Source of the DNA: Spirochaetota bacterium | GTDB taxonomy: Bacteria > Spirochaetota > UBA12135 > COTS27 | Assembly (NCBI GenBank): GCA_013426755.1 | Contig: AP019861.1 | Span: forward strand, 951,638 to 1,015,637 | Reading direction: 5' to 3' | DNA: 64,000 nucleotides | Shown: in pieces, positions 8,933-17,953 of the stretch | Numbering within the stretch: the first letter of the stretch is position 1 | How the letters are laid out: every line of letters begins with the position of its first letter | Made by a program: the position numbers and the translations under genes | Notes under the pieces: generated by a model | The model's database searches: none | What the model was told of the DNA's origin: nothing | Seen by the model: the letters and a program-made list of their open reading frames with translations, nothing else

Positions 8933-9859
8933 ATGTTATTTAATAGGAAAGAACCACGTGCTATTCGTGCTGATTTTAGAGCAGCATTGAAAACGGATGC
9001 CTTGCTTAGACTGCCAGGGGCGTACGCTCCGCTTATTGCAATGGCTATTGAGCGTATTGGTTTTGAGGGCGTGTATGTTTCTGGCGCGGTTATGGCGAAT
9101 GACCTTGGCTACCCGGACATTGGCTTGGTAGGACTCGAACAAATAGCAGCGCGCAGTCATCAAATCGTTCGTGTGACAAAATTGCCTGTTCTTGCTGACG
9201 TGGATACGGGGTTTGGTGAGAGTATGAACTTCGCACGAACAGTACAGCTCATGGAAGAAGCAGGGCTCACGGGAATTCACTTAGAAGACCAGACCAATCC
9301 TAAACGATGTGGACATCTGGATAACAAAGAACTTGTTCCCATTGAAACAATGGTTAGAAAAATAGAAGCGGGACTCCGTTCTAAACGTGATGATAACTTT
9401 CTTATTATGGTCCGCTCCGATGCACGTGGTGTCGAAGGAATGGAACACATGCTAAGACGTATCAAAGCTTACGAAGCAGCGGGAGCTGAGGCTATCTTTC
9501 CCGAAGCACTTCAAAGTGAAAAAGAGTTCGCTACCGTTAGAGATAATATCAATGTGCCTCTGCTCGCCAATATGACCGAATTCGGTAAAACTAAACTTCT
9601 CGATGCACAAACACTTCACCGCCTTGGCTACAATATGGTCATTTATCCTGTGACCACACAACGACTGGCTTTAAAGAATGTGATCACAGGACTTGAAACT
9701 ATTGATAAAACTGGGTCGCAAAATTCTATCCTAACAACCATGCAAACACGCAAAGAACTTTATGATCTTGTTCGCTACCAAGATTATGAAGTGTTTGATA
9801 AAGATGTTTATAATATTGGTGTAGATCAATTAACGACTGCTGATGAAAAAAAAGAATAA
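8933..9859 (+). CDS. prpB: 2-methylisocitrate lyase
   Basis: Splits 2-methylisocitrate to pyruvate and succinate, the last step of the methylcitrate cycle. The 308 residues are typical. VLADVDTGFGES carries the metal-binding aspartates and KRCGHLD (about 124-130) the catalytic cysteine loop of the isocitrate lyase/PEP mutase superfamily. GAYAPLIAMAIERIGFEGVYVSGA is the PrpB-type N-terminal phosphate/substrate region. The ATG at 8933 lacks a clear ribosome binding site. Second gene of prpD-prpB-prpC. Confidence 0.93.
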   Translation: MLFNRKEPRAIRADFRAALKTDALLRLPGAYAPLIAMAIERIGFEGVYVSGAVMANDLGYPDIGLVGLEQIAARSHQIVRVTKLPVLADVDTGFGESMNFARTVQLMEEAGLTGIHLEDQTNPKRCGHLDNKELVPIETMVRKIEAGLRSKRDDNFLIMVRSDARGVEGMEHMLRRIKAYEAAGAEAIFPEALQSEKEFATVRDNINVPLLANMTEFGKTKLLDAQTLHRLGYNMVIYPVTTQRLALKNVITGLETIDKTGSQNSILTTMQTRKELYDLVRYQDYEVFDKDVYNIGVDQLTTADEKKE

Positions 9860-9969
9860 AACAAGAGAATAAGACTAAAACCAGTCATTTATAATAATAT
9901 AGGCTTAATTTCTATTATAGATGCATAACATAACGATAATACAATCAATTGTTTGAGGATTTTGAAGTC

Positions 9970-11094
9970 ATGACGGATATAAAAAAAGGCCTGCAAGGTG
10001 TGATTGCCGATACGAGTGCTATTTCACAAGTCGTTGCAGAGACAAGTACACTTACATATCGTGGGTACAAGGTATCAGACCTATCAGAGCATACGTCGTT
10101 TGAAGAAGTCTGCTGGTTGCTGTTATATGGAGAATTGCCGACTGAGGCGCAATTGGCTACGTTTAAATCAGAAGAACGCGCAGCACGGCAATTGCCAGCC
10201 AATGTTGAAAAAATGCTCGCTCATTTCCCATTAACGTGCCATCCTATGGATGTCATGCGCAGTTTTGTGAGTATGATCGGCATGGAAGCTGAAATGCTTG
10301 CTGATGGGATGCAGGCGGTTAAACCTGAGATGGCAATCCGGCTCTTAGGGTGTATGCCTGTATGTGTGGCATGGGATATTTGTCGCCGTTTACAAAGACC
10401 ACTCACACCGCCTGATCTAAATTTGTCAATGAGTGAAAATTTCTTTAAAATGGTCTTTGGTAAGATACCAGATCCACCGCTTGTGCGTGCTTTTGATGTG
10501 TCGCTTATTTTGTACGCGGAACACAGTTTCAATGCGTCTACTTTCACTGCGCGTATCATCACGAGTACGTTATCAGACTATTACAGTTCTATTACAGGAG
10601 CGATTGGGGCGCTTAAGGGGCCTCTTCATGGCGGTGCTAATGAAGCGGTGATGCGTATGTTTGAAAAAATTGGCACAGCCAGTGAGGCTGAAGCGTGGGT
10701 GATGAATGCCCTCCGTAATAAAGAACTTATAATGGGGTTTGGTCATCGCGTGTATCGGACAGGCGATTCGCGCGTTCCTACAATGAAAAAACATTTCCTA
10801 GAAGTCGCACGTAATAAAAATGATACTCAATTTGTTGATCTTTATGAAAATGTAGCGAGTGTTGTAATGCGCGAAAAAGGACTGCATCCCAATCTAGATT
10901 ATCCCTCAGCGCCGCTTTATTCTCTATTAGGTTTTGCAACAGACTTTTTTACGCCTATCTTCGTTATGAGTAGGTTAGCAGGTTGGTCTGCCCATATCAT
11001 TGAGCAGCAGGCTAACAATCGACTTATCCGTCCTATTTGTGCTTATACTGGAGAAGTTGATCGTGAAGTTATTCCGTTAGCTGAGCGACGCTAG
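9970..11094 (+). CDS. prpC: 2-methylcitrate synthase / citrate synthase family
   Basis: Condenses propionyl-CoA (or acetyl-CoA) with oxaloacetate. Catalytic positions are visible: histidine in GPLHGGANEA, histidine in GFGHRVYRTGDSR, aspartate in HPNLDYPSAPLY; AHIIEQQANNRLIRP is the C-terminal arginine region. The start at 9970 is preferred because GAGGA precedes it by about 10 bases and MTDIKKGLQGVIAD matches citrate synthase N-termini; an in-frame ATG at 9949 would add seven residues. Its place after prpD and prpB argues for methylcitrate synthase, though citrate synthase activity cannot be excluded from sequence. Confidence 0.88.
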   Translation: MTDIKKGLQGVIADTSAISQVVAETSTLTYRGYKVSDLSEHTSFEEVCWLLLYGELPTEAQLATFKSEERAARQLPANVEKMLAHFPLTCHPMDVMRSFVSMIGMEAEMLADGMQAVKPEMAIRLLGCMPVCVAWDICRRLQRPLTPPDLNLSMSENFFKMVFGKIPDPPLVRAFDVSLILYAEHSFNASTFTARIITSTLSDYYSSITGAIGALKGPLHGGANEAVMRMFEKIGTASEAEAWVMNALRNKELIMGFGHRVYRTGDSRVPTMKKHFLEVARNKNDTQFVDLYENVASVVMREKGLHPNLDYPSAPLYSLLGFATDFFTPIFVMSRLAGWSAHIIEQQANNRLIRPICAYTGEVDREVIPLAERR

Positions 11095-11215
11095 GCATAC
11101 GAATAACCAGAGCGGCAGGCAATGGTGGGCAGGCAGTACTTGAAGTTGTCTGCAGTTTAAAAAATTATGCCGGCAGGTGGTATTTGATACCGCTTGCAAT
11201 CTAAGAAGTTTGAGA

Positions 11216-11241
11216 GACAATGCTACAATAGATGCATTGTC
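11216..11241. terminator. Hairpin between prpC and the convergent small gene
   Basis: GACAATGC (11216-11223) and GCATTGTC (11234-11241) form an 8-bp stem over a 10-base loop, about 120 bases after prpC and 45 bases before the 3' end of the minus-strand small gene. There is no T run on the plus side, so it may act for either strand or neither. The rest of the gap 11095-11285 shows nothing else. Confidence 0.4.
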
Positions 11242-11285
11242 CCCCTGGTTGTTGATGGCTAAGCAATGATAAGAGGTTTGTGTTT

Positions 11286-11411
11286 TTAGCGAAACATCCT
11301 AGAGATCTGGTCAGCTAGTTGTTCGATGGCAAAATTCACATATTCTTCTTCATTGATGCGCTTTTTGAGTTTTTCGATCTTTTTGGGATCAATCTTAACT
11401 GCTACTTTCAT
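11286..11411 (-). CDS. 41-residue small protein of unknown function
   Basis: Short ORF, ATG at 11411 and TAA at 11286-11288. It starts MKVAVKIDPKKIEKLKKR and ends ADQISRMFR: an N-terminal Lys/Ile-rich strand-like part, then a predicted helix with acidic and hydrophobic residues (NEEEYVNFAIEQLADQI). AAGGA at 11420-11424 lies 8 bases upstream of the ATG, a good ribosome binding site in a window where most genes lack one. The periodic hydrophobic pattern looks like a real folded peptide, reminiscent of ribbon-helix-helix antitoxin-sized proteins, but no toxin is next to it and I do not recognise the family. yraN lies about 180 bases upstream on the same strand. Confidence 0.6.
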   Translation of the reverse strand: MKVAVKIDPKKIEKLKKRINEEEYVNFAIEQLADQISRMFR

Positions 11412-11592
11412 GCTTCATGTCCTTATGAAATAATGGCAACGTCCGTGTTGCTTAATAGAAAGACAACTAATAAAAAATATATCTACTCCTTTTATCGTAA
11501 CGTAGGGTATTAAAATGCATGTAAAATAAAGTCTTTTTTATTTCTAGAACACGTGTATTATTGGTGTGATTGTTATACCACGTAGTGTTGTA

Positions 11593-12126
11593 TTAAGAAA
11601 GCGTATGTTCGAATGCCTGTTCGATATGAGTGATGTCATAAGTTTTAGTGGAGAAGTGTTTTTTAGCGGTATTAAGGGCTGTTTTGTAGGGTGTTGTGAT
11701 TGACTTAGCATGGGTTTTTTGTGGTGGATCTTTGGGGCTGGGGCTAGGTGAGAATAAAATCACGTCATATTGGGCGATTCTAGCGGTGGCTAGATTGGGG
11801 TGTAAGGCAAGAAATTGTTCTGCTGCGATCATGATTCTTTTTTGTTGCTCTGCTGAGGGGGTTGTGTTGAGTGGAAAATGCCTGTGTTCGAGACGGTACT
11901 TGATTTCTAAGAAGACTAGGACCCCCTTAGGGTTTAGTGCTATAAGATCAATTTGATAATGCTTAAATCTGTAATTTCTTTCTAAGACGTGGTAATTTTT
12001 ATCGATAAGGTAGGCAGCCGCTTCGCGTTCGTAGAGGTCGCCTATGTGAGTTGTTGTGTTGTAGCGGGAGGGGTGATTTTTAGTTGGTTTAAGTTTATTA
12101 GCGGCTGTCATTTTGGGGGATACCAT
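11593..12126 (-). CDS. yraN: YraN/UPF0102 family endonuclease-like protein
   Basis: Small protein with a PD-(D/E)xK-type nuclease fold of unknown cellular role. The hallmark is HIGDLYEREAAAYLIDKNYH...ERNYRFKHYQIDLIAL followed by VLVFLEIKYR, giving the D..ExK active site. Both the Asp in QIDLIAL and the E-x-K in LEIKYR are present. At 177 residues it exceeds the usual 115-125; the excess is an N-terminal polar leader and a basic Ser/Pro/Lys-rich tail (SPSPSPKDPP). It is 53 bases after the HD-like gene and probably at the end of the flagellar transcription unit. Confidence 0.85.
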   Translation of the reverse strand: MVSPKMTAANKLKPTKNHPSRYNTTTHIGDLYEREAAAYLIDKNYHVLERNYRFKHYQIDLIALNPKGVLVFLEIKYRLEHRHFPLNTTPSAEQQKRIMIAAEQFLALHPNLATARIAQYDVILFSPSPSPKDPPQKTHAKSITTPYKTALNTAKKHFSTKTYDITHIEQAFEHTLS

Positions 12127-12179
12127 TACGGTTTAGTGGCGCCTTCGGATAGGTGGAATGAGCGGTGATGGTAAGGAGA

Positions 12180-13340
12180 TTAAATTTTTGCGTAAATACT
12201 GCGGATGGATTTTTGACGAATTTTAGGCGAATCGATAAGGGCAATGATTTTCAGATTCTCCTCAGCAAGATTAATCGTTTCTGTATCGCTGACGCCAATT
12301 TTTTTGGGATTTTTAATGACTTCAACAATAGGTCGTTTGGGATCGCGATAAGTGGCTTTGATAGAAACGGCTACTTTTTTGTCTTCAAGGAGTAGGAGTT
12401 GTCCTGGCGGAAAAAATGAATTGACGGTTAGAAAGTTTTTTAATACCTTGTTATCGTAGCGTTCTTTGTGTTTTAATAGCGTTAGAACAGCATTGGCGAG
12501 CAATGCAGGTGGTCTAAAAGGCTTTAAAAAATCAGCAAACAAGTAGACAAAGTTGTGACTGAGTGAAAAGATTCTTGCTAGAAATGTGATTTTATCTGGT
12601 GGAAGTTTGAGTGGACTGGATTTGTCTAGATGAATGTGTTGTGTGAGGACGAGATAGACCAATTCTGAGGGAGCAGATAATTTTTCCTTTAAGATAGAAC
12701 AACTTGCTTTGATATGACTGTTGAGATAGTCGTTGTCTTCGATTGAGAATTTAGGGGGTGTGCCACTTGATTTGTATTCTTCGAGGATAGACAATTCAGA
12801 CTTTTTCTGGAAGCCAATATCTGCGAAGATTGCTGCGTAAAATAACAACTTTAAATCCGCTTCCTTGAGATTTAGCCGTGTGCCTAGCATGATGACATAA
12901 AAGGCGGTAAGTAGGGCAATCTCTTCATATTTTTCAGATCGAAGTTCAGAATTGGCATAAAATGAAAAAAAATTGGCAGGATTACGGTAGAATGTTAAGA
13001 TTGTATCGAAATGCTTATCAAAGTCTGGCATTGTTAGGCTGTAATTGAGACGAATTGTCTCGTAAAATTCTCCAACATCATTCAAAAAGCAGCGCGAAAA
13101 ATTACGAAATTCCTTAATCTGTTCACGAAAGTAAAAATTAAACTTCCGTTCGCTTTGCAAATAGCTCTTAGTGTAAAGGTTGTCTAATTTCCATTTTTTG
13201 AGAAGCGTGATATCTTGTTCTTCAATGGGCATGTCTTTTTCTAAAAAGATACAATCCTCGCCTATGAAGAGATTCATATCATAGTGTGCTCCGACCGCTA
13301 GTTCTTCTGTTTTAATAAGATCATCTTTTTCTGGAATCAT
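12180..13340 (-). CDS. HD-GYP-like protein with degenerate active site
   Basis: 386-residue soluble protein. Residues about 140-270 follow an HD-type helical pattern: AAIFADIGFQKKSEL where active enzymes have HDIGK, then NSHIKASCSILKEKL, then LVLTQHIHLDKSSPLKLPP where c-di-GMP phosphodiesterases have HHE..DGxGYP. The metal histidine before Asp is lost and the GYP loop is absent, so it is more likely a binding or scaffold protein than an active phosphodiesterase. The N-terminus is charged and lacks a signal peptide. It lies downstream of fliW in the flagellar cluster, suggesting a motility link. Fold assignment is by eye and moderate. Confidence 0.5.
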   Translation of the reverse strand: MIPEKDDLIKTEELAVGAHYDMNLFIGEDCIFLEKDMPIEEQDITLLKKWKLDNLYTKSYLQSERKFNFYFREQIKEFRNFSRCFLNDVGEFYETIRLNYSLTMPDFDKHFDTILTFYRNPANFFSFYANSELRSEKYEEIALLTAFYVIMLGTRLNLKEADLKLLFYAAIFADIGFQKKSELSILEEYKSSGTPPKFSIEDNDYLNSHIKASCSILKEKLSAPSELVYLVLTQHIHLDKSSPLKLPPDKITFLARIFSLSHNFVYLFADFLKPFRPPALLANAVLTLLKHKERYDNKVLKNFLTVNSFFPPGQLLLLEDKKVAVSIKATYRDPKRPIVEVIKNPKKIGVSDTETINLAEENLKIIALIDSPKIRQKSIRSIYAKI

Positions 13341-13518
13341 GACAAGAATCGCTTAGGGATATATAAGATTTATGGTTACTTGGGTCATCATTGTGATTGT
13401 CATTGGATTATATCATTGTTAATGATTATTTGTCATTGTAAAGATTACTTTACTTTACTTATGGTAAAGGCAAAAGTGATACTCTGGTGTAAATTTATGG
13501 GTGTACGATAGATACTTA

Positions 13519-13998
13519 TTAAGGAGTTAAGCTCGATACGAGGGGTTGTGAAGAGGTCAATTTGAGAAGTGGTTTTTGATCGGACTTAGCATGATTTTTT
13601 ATGTCAATTATGTGACGCGTGCTAAAGGCATTGTTACTGGAAATAATTTGCCACCCAGTCTGGTTTTTTTTGTGAATAATGATAGGTCCTAGTAAATTGA
13701 CCGTAGTCTGTGCTTCTAGTTCACGATGTGTGACGATTGCAAAATGGTGCGTGTAGGGGTATGAAAAATCAGATTCTATTTTATAATTGGGGAATAGATC
13801 GCATGGATAGACTAGGATGAAGCATAAATCTGGTTCTGAAATAGCTTGAAGGAAGTAGAGGAGTTTATGATAATTGTCTTTGATCAGTAAATAATGCTTA
13901 ATGGTTTCAAATCCTAGGAGTCCTTCTGGGAAATGAATAATATCTGCTTGCGTGTAGGTAACGGTGCCAAGTTTCTTCGTTGCTAAGGTCATGGTCAT
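13519..13998 (-). CDS. fliW: Flagellar assembly factor FliW
   Basis: FliW binds flagellin and, in species with CsrA, sequesters CsrA to match flagellin translation to secretion. The family pattern is clear: IIHFPEGLLGFETIKHYLLI, FLQAISEPDLCFILVYP, TTVNLLGPIIIHKKNQTGWQ. The length of 159 is normal for spirochaetes. An alternative start two codons in (13992) is possible. It follows flgL by 157 bases. csrA, which commonly sits next to fliW in spirochaetes and Firmicutes, is not in the 178-base gap behind it. Confidence 0.92.
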   Translation of the reverse strand: MTMTLATKKLGTVTYTQADIIHFPEGLLGFETIKHYLLIKDNYHKLLYFLQAISEPDLCFILVYPCDLFPNYKIESDFSYPYTHHFAIVTHRELEAQTTVNLLGPIIIHKKNQTGWQIISSNNAFSTRHIIDIKNHAKSDQKPLLKLTSSQPLVSSLTP

Positions 13999-14155
13999 AT
14001 CAATTTTTTTTATACCTGTGCTGTAATGTATTTTTAAGATTTAACTTAATAGGTTAAATTTATTAATGATTGGCTGCTAGAAATAAATGTGCGGTTACTG
14101 ATTAAAATAGGTGGAGGATTTTATCAAAAAGGTACCTCAATGATTGGAATAAATT

Positions 14156-15409
14156 TTATAAAAAATCTAATAACGTCGGCGCTAGAAGGCGTGAAGCGGT
14201 CTGCAGAGAAATTTTATGAAGGTAATCAAATTCGTTAAATTCTATACTCGCCTCAGCAATATCTGTATCTTCAACAGCAGAACGCCGTTCAATGACCGCT
14301 TGTTTCTCGATAGATAAGTCGTGATCGGTTTGATCGAGCCGTGTTGTGAGAGCAGAGAATTTTGCCTGGCTTTTAACAAGACTTTCAAGACTTCGTGAAA
14401 TACCACCTAGATGAATCCCCCCAACATCACGAATGCGATTGTCAATGAGCGCATTGCGTAAGAGGATAATGCGGTCCATAATAGAACCATCATCGCGGAT
14501 GACGTTAGCACTCAAATTTTCATAAGGAACATCGCCAGGCGCACCTGATTTTAAAAAACCTAGTGTTCGCAGTAGCGTCGTCCCTGCTAAGTCTTCCAGT
14601 GCTACTTGATGAGGAAAGTTAGCTTCGATAGCGAGTGTCCGTTCGCCACCAGGAAGTTCTTGTGCAAAAGCAGTCACAGTGGGCACGGCTGCATTGATTT
14701 TTTCAATGATGACATCTAGATTGTCGCCAGCATCTAGTTCTAGTGCGAAGCCATCTATTCTAATAGTAGCAGGGGTGGGATTGATGAAATTACGACTGTC
14801 TGTGCGAGAAATGATAGTCGGACGGTCTGCCCAGAAGATCTCGCCGCCATTAGTAAGAATTTCTGCCTCGTCATTGTCGCCAATACGAATATTCTTAGTC
14901 AAATGGTCTCCTTGATAGAGTACTTTGGTAACAAGTGTTTTTCCTAGCTCGTTTTGAAAAGAATTAAACACCTGGAAGGGCTTTGTATTTCTCTTAGACC
15001 CCGCGAAGATATAACCGTCTTCGTATTCACTATTGGCAATGGCAATGAGTTCTTGAAGCATTTCTTCTACTTCGATTGCAATGATTTTACGGTCTTCGGC
15101 ATGAAGGGGACCATTGGCGGCTTGAACAGCTAATTCGCGCACACGCCGAACGATATTGTTGGCTGTGTCGACTTTATCGTGAGCGATCCTTAATTGTGAA
15201 CGTGCTTCTTGGATATTGGTTTGATAGCGGTCTAATTGATTGATGCGAATGCGTGTGTAAAGACTTGTGATTGTTTTAAGGGGTGCTTCGCTGGCTTGGT
15301 TAAATGTTTTACTGGTGATGAGTTTTTTTTGTGCTTTTAAAGCGTGTTGATTATTTTGCATCAAGTTGTAAACATTTGACTGTTTGACGTGTAAGTTCGA
15401 TATTCTCAT
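14156..15409 (-). CDS. flgL: Flagellar hook-filament junction protein FlgL
   Basis: HAP3, the junction protein between hook and filament, secreted by the flagellar export apparatus; in spirochaetes the structure is periplasmic. It has a flagellin-like N-terminal coiled coil (MRISNLHVKQSNVYNLM, then RIRINQLDRYQTNIQEARS), the SEYEDGYIFAGSK turn typical of FlgL, and a C-terminal helix (ASIEFNEFDYLHKISLQTAS). At 417 residues it is within the spirochaete range. The gene is between flgK and fliW on the same strand. Confidence 0.93.
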   Translation of the reverse strand: MRISNLHVKQSNVYNLMQNNQHALKAQKKLITSKTFNQASEAPLKTITSLYTRIRINQLDRYQTNIQEARSQLRIAHDKVDTANNIVRRVRELAVQAANGPLHAEDRKIIAIEVEEMLQELIAIANSEYEDGYIFAGSKRNTKPFQVFNSFQNELGKTLVTKVLYQGDHLTKNIRIGDNDEAEILTNGGEIFWADRPTIISRTDSRNFINPTPATIRIDGFALELDAGDNLDVIIEKINAAVPTVTAFAQELPGGERTLAIEANFPHQVALEDLAGTTLLRTLGFLKSGAPGDVPYENLSANVIRDDGSIMDRIILLRNALIDNRIRDVGGIHLGGISRSLESLVKSQAKFSALTTRLDQTDHDLSIEKQAVIERRSAVEDTDIAEASIEFNEFDYLHKISLQTASRLLAPTLLDFL

Positions 15410-15543
15410 GGGGTGATGCCTGCTTTTTTTAAAATTAATAACTGTGAAGGGGAGATGAGCGGTTATGTGAGAGGTTATGTGAGCTGTTAAATATATTAAT
15501 TTATTAAGAAGTGGAGGTGAATCGAATATGCGGCTAATAGATT

Positions 15544-17439
15544 CTATCCGAGTTGATTGATAAGGGTTTCTAGAAGTTCGTCCATGACCTTAACGACACG
15601 TGCCCCAGCTTGATAGCCTTGCTGGTAAGCAATCATATTAGCAAGCTCTTCGTCAATATTGACGCCTGAGATGGATTGTCGTAGTGATTTAAGAGCATTG
15701 AGTCCGACTGTAAATTGGTCTATTTCTAGTTGTGCGTTGTTTCCCTGGCTGCCGATTGCTGTGATCATTTCAATGTAGTATTCATTGATGGTGCGTCTAT
15801 TGTCGATGAGGGTGGGGTCAAAGCGTAGATTGGCAATGGCTGCGGCGCCTGATCCTTCACTTACACCATAAGGTTTATCGCGACCGGGTTCTGCGTTGTA
15901 GTTGGACCCGCCCCGTGTTCCAATCAAACCGCCGTCTTCGATAAGGTCTGGCTCAATATTGATCCATGATGAAGGATGTCTGAGCGGTGTTCGTTCGAAT
16001 CTTGCATCAGCACGAAGTTGGTCGATGGCATTAACTTCACTACTCGTGAAAGGGACTGTTCCATCGATCATGATCTGACTAATCGATGATAGGAAATCAC
16101 CTGTGTCTTCTAAGTATGGAATGGCAAAGGGATAGCGAGGTGTTGTTGAGCGGCTTTTTAGGACGAGTTGATTTTCAAAATTAAGATAGGCATTGATAGC
16201 GCCGTCGCTGTTATGAATTTTATTAAGAAGGTCTCCTATTGTTTCATCGGCGCGGTAAGTGATCTGAATGGTGTTATTATCCTGCTCACTACCACTTCTA
16301 CCGATGGTGAGAACGCCTTCTGAACCAATGACGTCTTCTGCTGAAAGCACTGCATTGCCTGTGACTTTAAAGATAAGAGAGCTATCTGGGGTTCCACTTT
16401 GTGTGGTGTCAAAATTACCATTGCCGCGTACATCAGGGTGCGCGGTAATGAAGAAGTCTCCTGCTTTATTGTCATAAAGATTGAAACTTTCACGATGAAT
16501 TTCATTGACACCGTAGCTGAGGTTGACGGCTAGTGTGTCTAGGTTATTGATCTCGCGTGGAATGTAATTGTCGCGCATGACAAAATTAGCTGATAAGTCT
16601 CCTTGGTCGGGTTCAAAGGGCTCTAATGTATTTGACCAGACGAATGCGTCGACGTATTTATCGGTTTCTGCGGTTTGGGTGAGAATTTGATTGGCAACAT
16701 TTCCTTGAACGAGGATACTTCCATTGACGAAGACTAGTGTTTCATCGCTATCGTTATGAGAGACGTTTACGGCTGTGATGCTTGAGAGTTGTTCGATGAG
16801 AGCGTCGCGTTTGTCTAGGAGATCGTTAGGGTTGTCATTTGCTGCTTCGGCGGATTCGATGCGGCGATTGAGATCGGCTATATTTTGAGCGAGATTATTG
16901 ATCGTGGTAACTTGTTCACCGATTTTCTGGTTGGTCTCTGCTTTGAGTGCGTAGAGTTGTGAGAATTTATTTCTGATGGCAGCGGTGAGATTCTGAGTGG
17001 TTTGAATCAGTTCTTCACGAGCGGCGGGTTCATTACCTCGGACGGTAAGTTCCTGCCACCTGTCCCAAAATTGGTCTAATTTCTCTTGTAAGTTACTGTC
17101 TTCTAGGGCGTGATAGACGCGTTCAAGTTCTGTAATATTTGCCTTATCACGTTCCCAATAGGCTAAGGCGCCTGTTTCTTTAAAGATACGTGTATCTAAG
17201 TACATGTCTCTGTCGCGTCTAATAGCAACAACTTCTCCGCCCTGTCCGATCTGTCCGGGACGATGTACACGTGTAAGATCATTTCGGTATAAGGGGTCAA
17301 TTGTTCCAAAAAATACGCGTTGGCGTGAATAGAAATCATTGTGGCTATTGGCTAGGTTATGAGAGACGACATTGAGTGCTTTGCGTTGGGCGATAAGCGA
17401 TCGTTTACCTATTTCTACGCCTAAGAAGGTTGATTCCAT
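15544..17439 (-). CDS. flgK: Flagellar hook-associated protein FlgK
   Basis: HAP1, first hook-filament junction protein. It starts with the rod/hook helix (LIAQRKALNVVSHNLANSHN), continues with a FlgK-type D1 domain (TQNLTAAIRNKFSQLYALK), and has an inserted central region with a flagellin-IN-like motif (EDVIGSEGVLTIGRSG). It ends with the conserved C-terminal SGVNIDEELANMIAYQQG. The 631 residues fit Treponema FlgK. It is 72 bases downstream of the FlgN-like chaperone gene and 134 bases upstream of flgL, consistent with one transcription unit. Confidence 0.95.
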   Translation of the reverse strand: MESTFLGVEIGKRSLIAQRKALNVVSHNLANSHNDFYSRQRVFFGTIDPLYRNDLTRVHRPGQIGQGGEVVAIRRDRDMYLDTRIFKETGALAYWERDKANITELERVYHALEDSNLQEKLDQFWDRWQELTVRGNEPAAREELIQTTQNLTAAIRNKFSQLYALKAETNQKIGEQVTTINNLAQNIADLNRRIESAEAANDNPNDLLDKRDALIEQLSSITAVNVSHNDSDETLVFVNGSILVQGNVANQILTQTAETDKYVDAFVWSNTLEPFEPDQGDLSANFVMRDNYIPREINNLDTLAVNLSYGVNEIHRESFNLYDNKAGDFFITAHPDVRGNGNFDTTQSGTPDSSLIFKVTGNAVLSAEDVIGSEGVLTIGRSGSEQDNNTIQITYRADETIGDLLNKIHNSDGAINAYLNFENQLVLKSRSTTPRYPFAIPYLEDTGDFLSSISQIMIDGTVPFTSSEVNAIDQLRADARFERTPLRHPSSWINIEPDLIEDGGLIGTRGGSNYNAEPGRDKPYGVSEGSGAAAIANLRFDPTLIDNRRTINEYYIEMITAIGSQGNNAQLEIDQFTVGLNALKSLRQSISGVNIDEELANMIAYQQGYQAGARVVKVMDELLETLINQLG

Positions 17440-17511
17440 GTGATGTGTTCCTTTTTATGAGGGTGTGATAGTGGGATGATGGGTTAGGGTTTATAAGTCA
17501 ATTTTTCTAGA

Positions 17512-17925
17512 TTAAGTGCTGTGGGAGTAATGTTTAAAGGGGGAGAAATTATGCTGTCCTTTTTTATTATAGGATTTGTGGTGTTCATAAAAGTATTTGT
17601 TGCAGAGAATTTCAATGTCTTTTAAGAGGGTTGCGTTGGTTTCTTTGATGATCTTCCAGTCTTTAATGGCTTCATGCAGGAGGTATTTATGATGAGAAGG
17701 CAGGTTATTTAGCGTAGAAGTCTTATGCGGCGGTCTTAGGGATATTGTAGGAGGTGAATGGACGCTATTTTTTTGAGCGAGGTCTTTTTTTATATGGGCT
17801 ATTAGCGTTTCTTGTAGGGCGAGAAGTCTAGTTAGCTTGGGGATATTTTTTGCTAACAGCAGCGTACGTTTCGATTTTTCTAACCGAATCAATCGTCTTA
17901 AGGACGTAAGTATTTGTGTAGACAT
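17512..17925 (-). CDS. flgN: FlgN-like export chaperone
   Basis: 137-residue helical protein at the head of the hook-junction operon. The N-terminal helix (LTSLRRLIRLEKSKRTLLLA) and KLTRLLALQETLIAHIKKDL resemble FlgN, the chaperone that delivers FlgK and FlgL to the export gate. A Ser/Pro/Thr-rich insert (residues about 55-75) breaks the helices, and the tail is His/Lys/Ser-rich. The identification relies mainly on position and helical pattern, since FlgN sequences are poorly conserved. Confidence 0.65.
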   Translation of the reverse strand: MSTQILTSLRRLIRLEKSKRTLLLAKNIPKLTRLLALQETLIAHIKKDLAQKNSVHSPPTISLRPPHKTSTLNNLPSHHKYLLHEAIKDWKIIKETNATLLKDIEILCNKYFYEHHKSYNKKGQHNFSPFKHYSHST

Positions 17926-17953
17926 AGAGAGTGGTAGATTCTTCAGTTAAATT

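Noticed and set aside
11319-11513. Plus-strand ORF of 64 codons after prpC
   Set aside because: No ribosome binding site and it overlaps the better-supported 41-residue gene on the other strand.
13341-13518. csrA next to fliW
   Set aside because: The 178-base gap is too short for a complete csrA and contains no CsrA-like reading frame.
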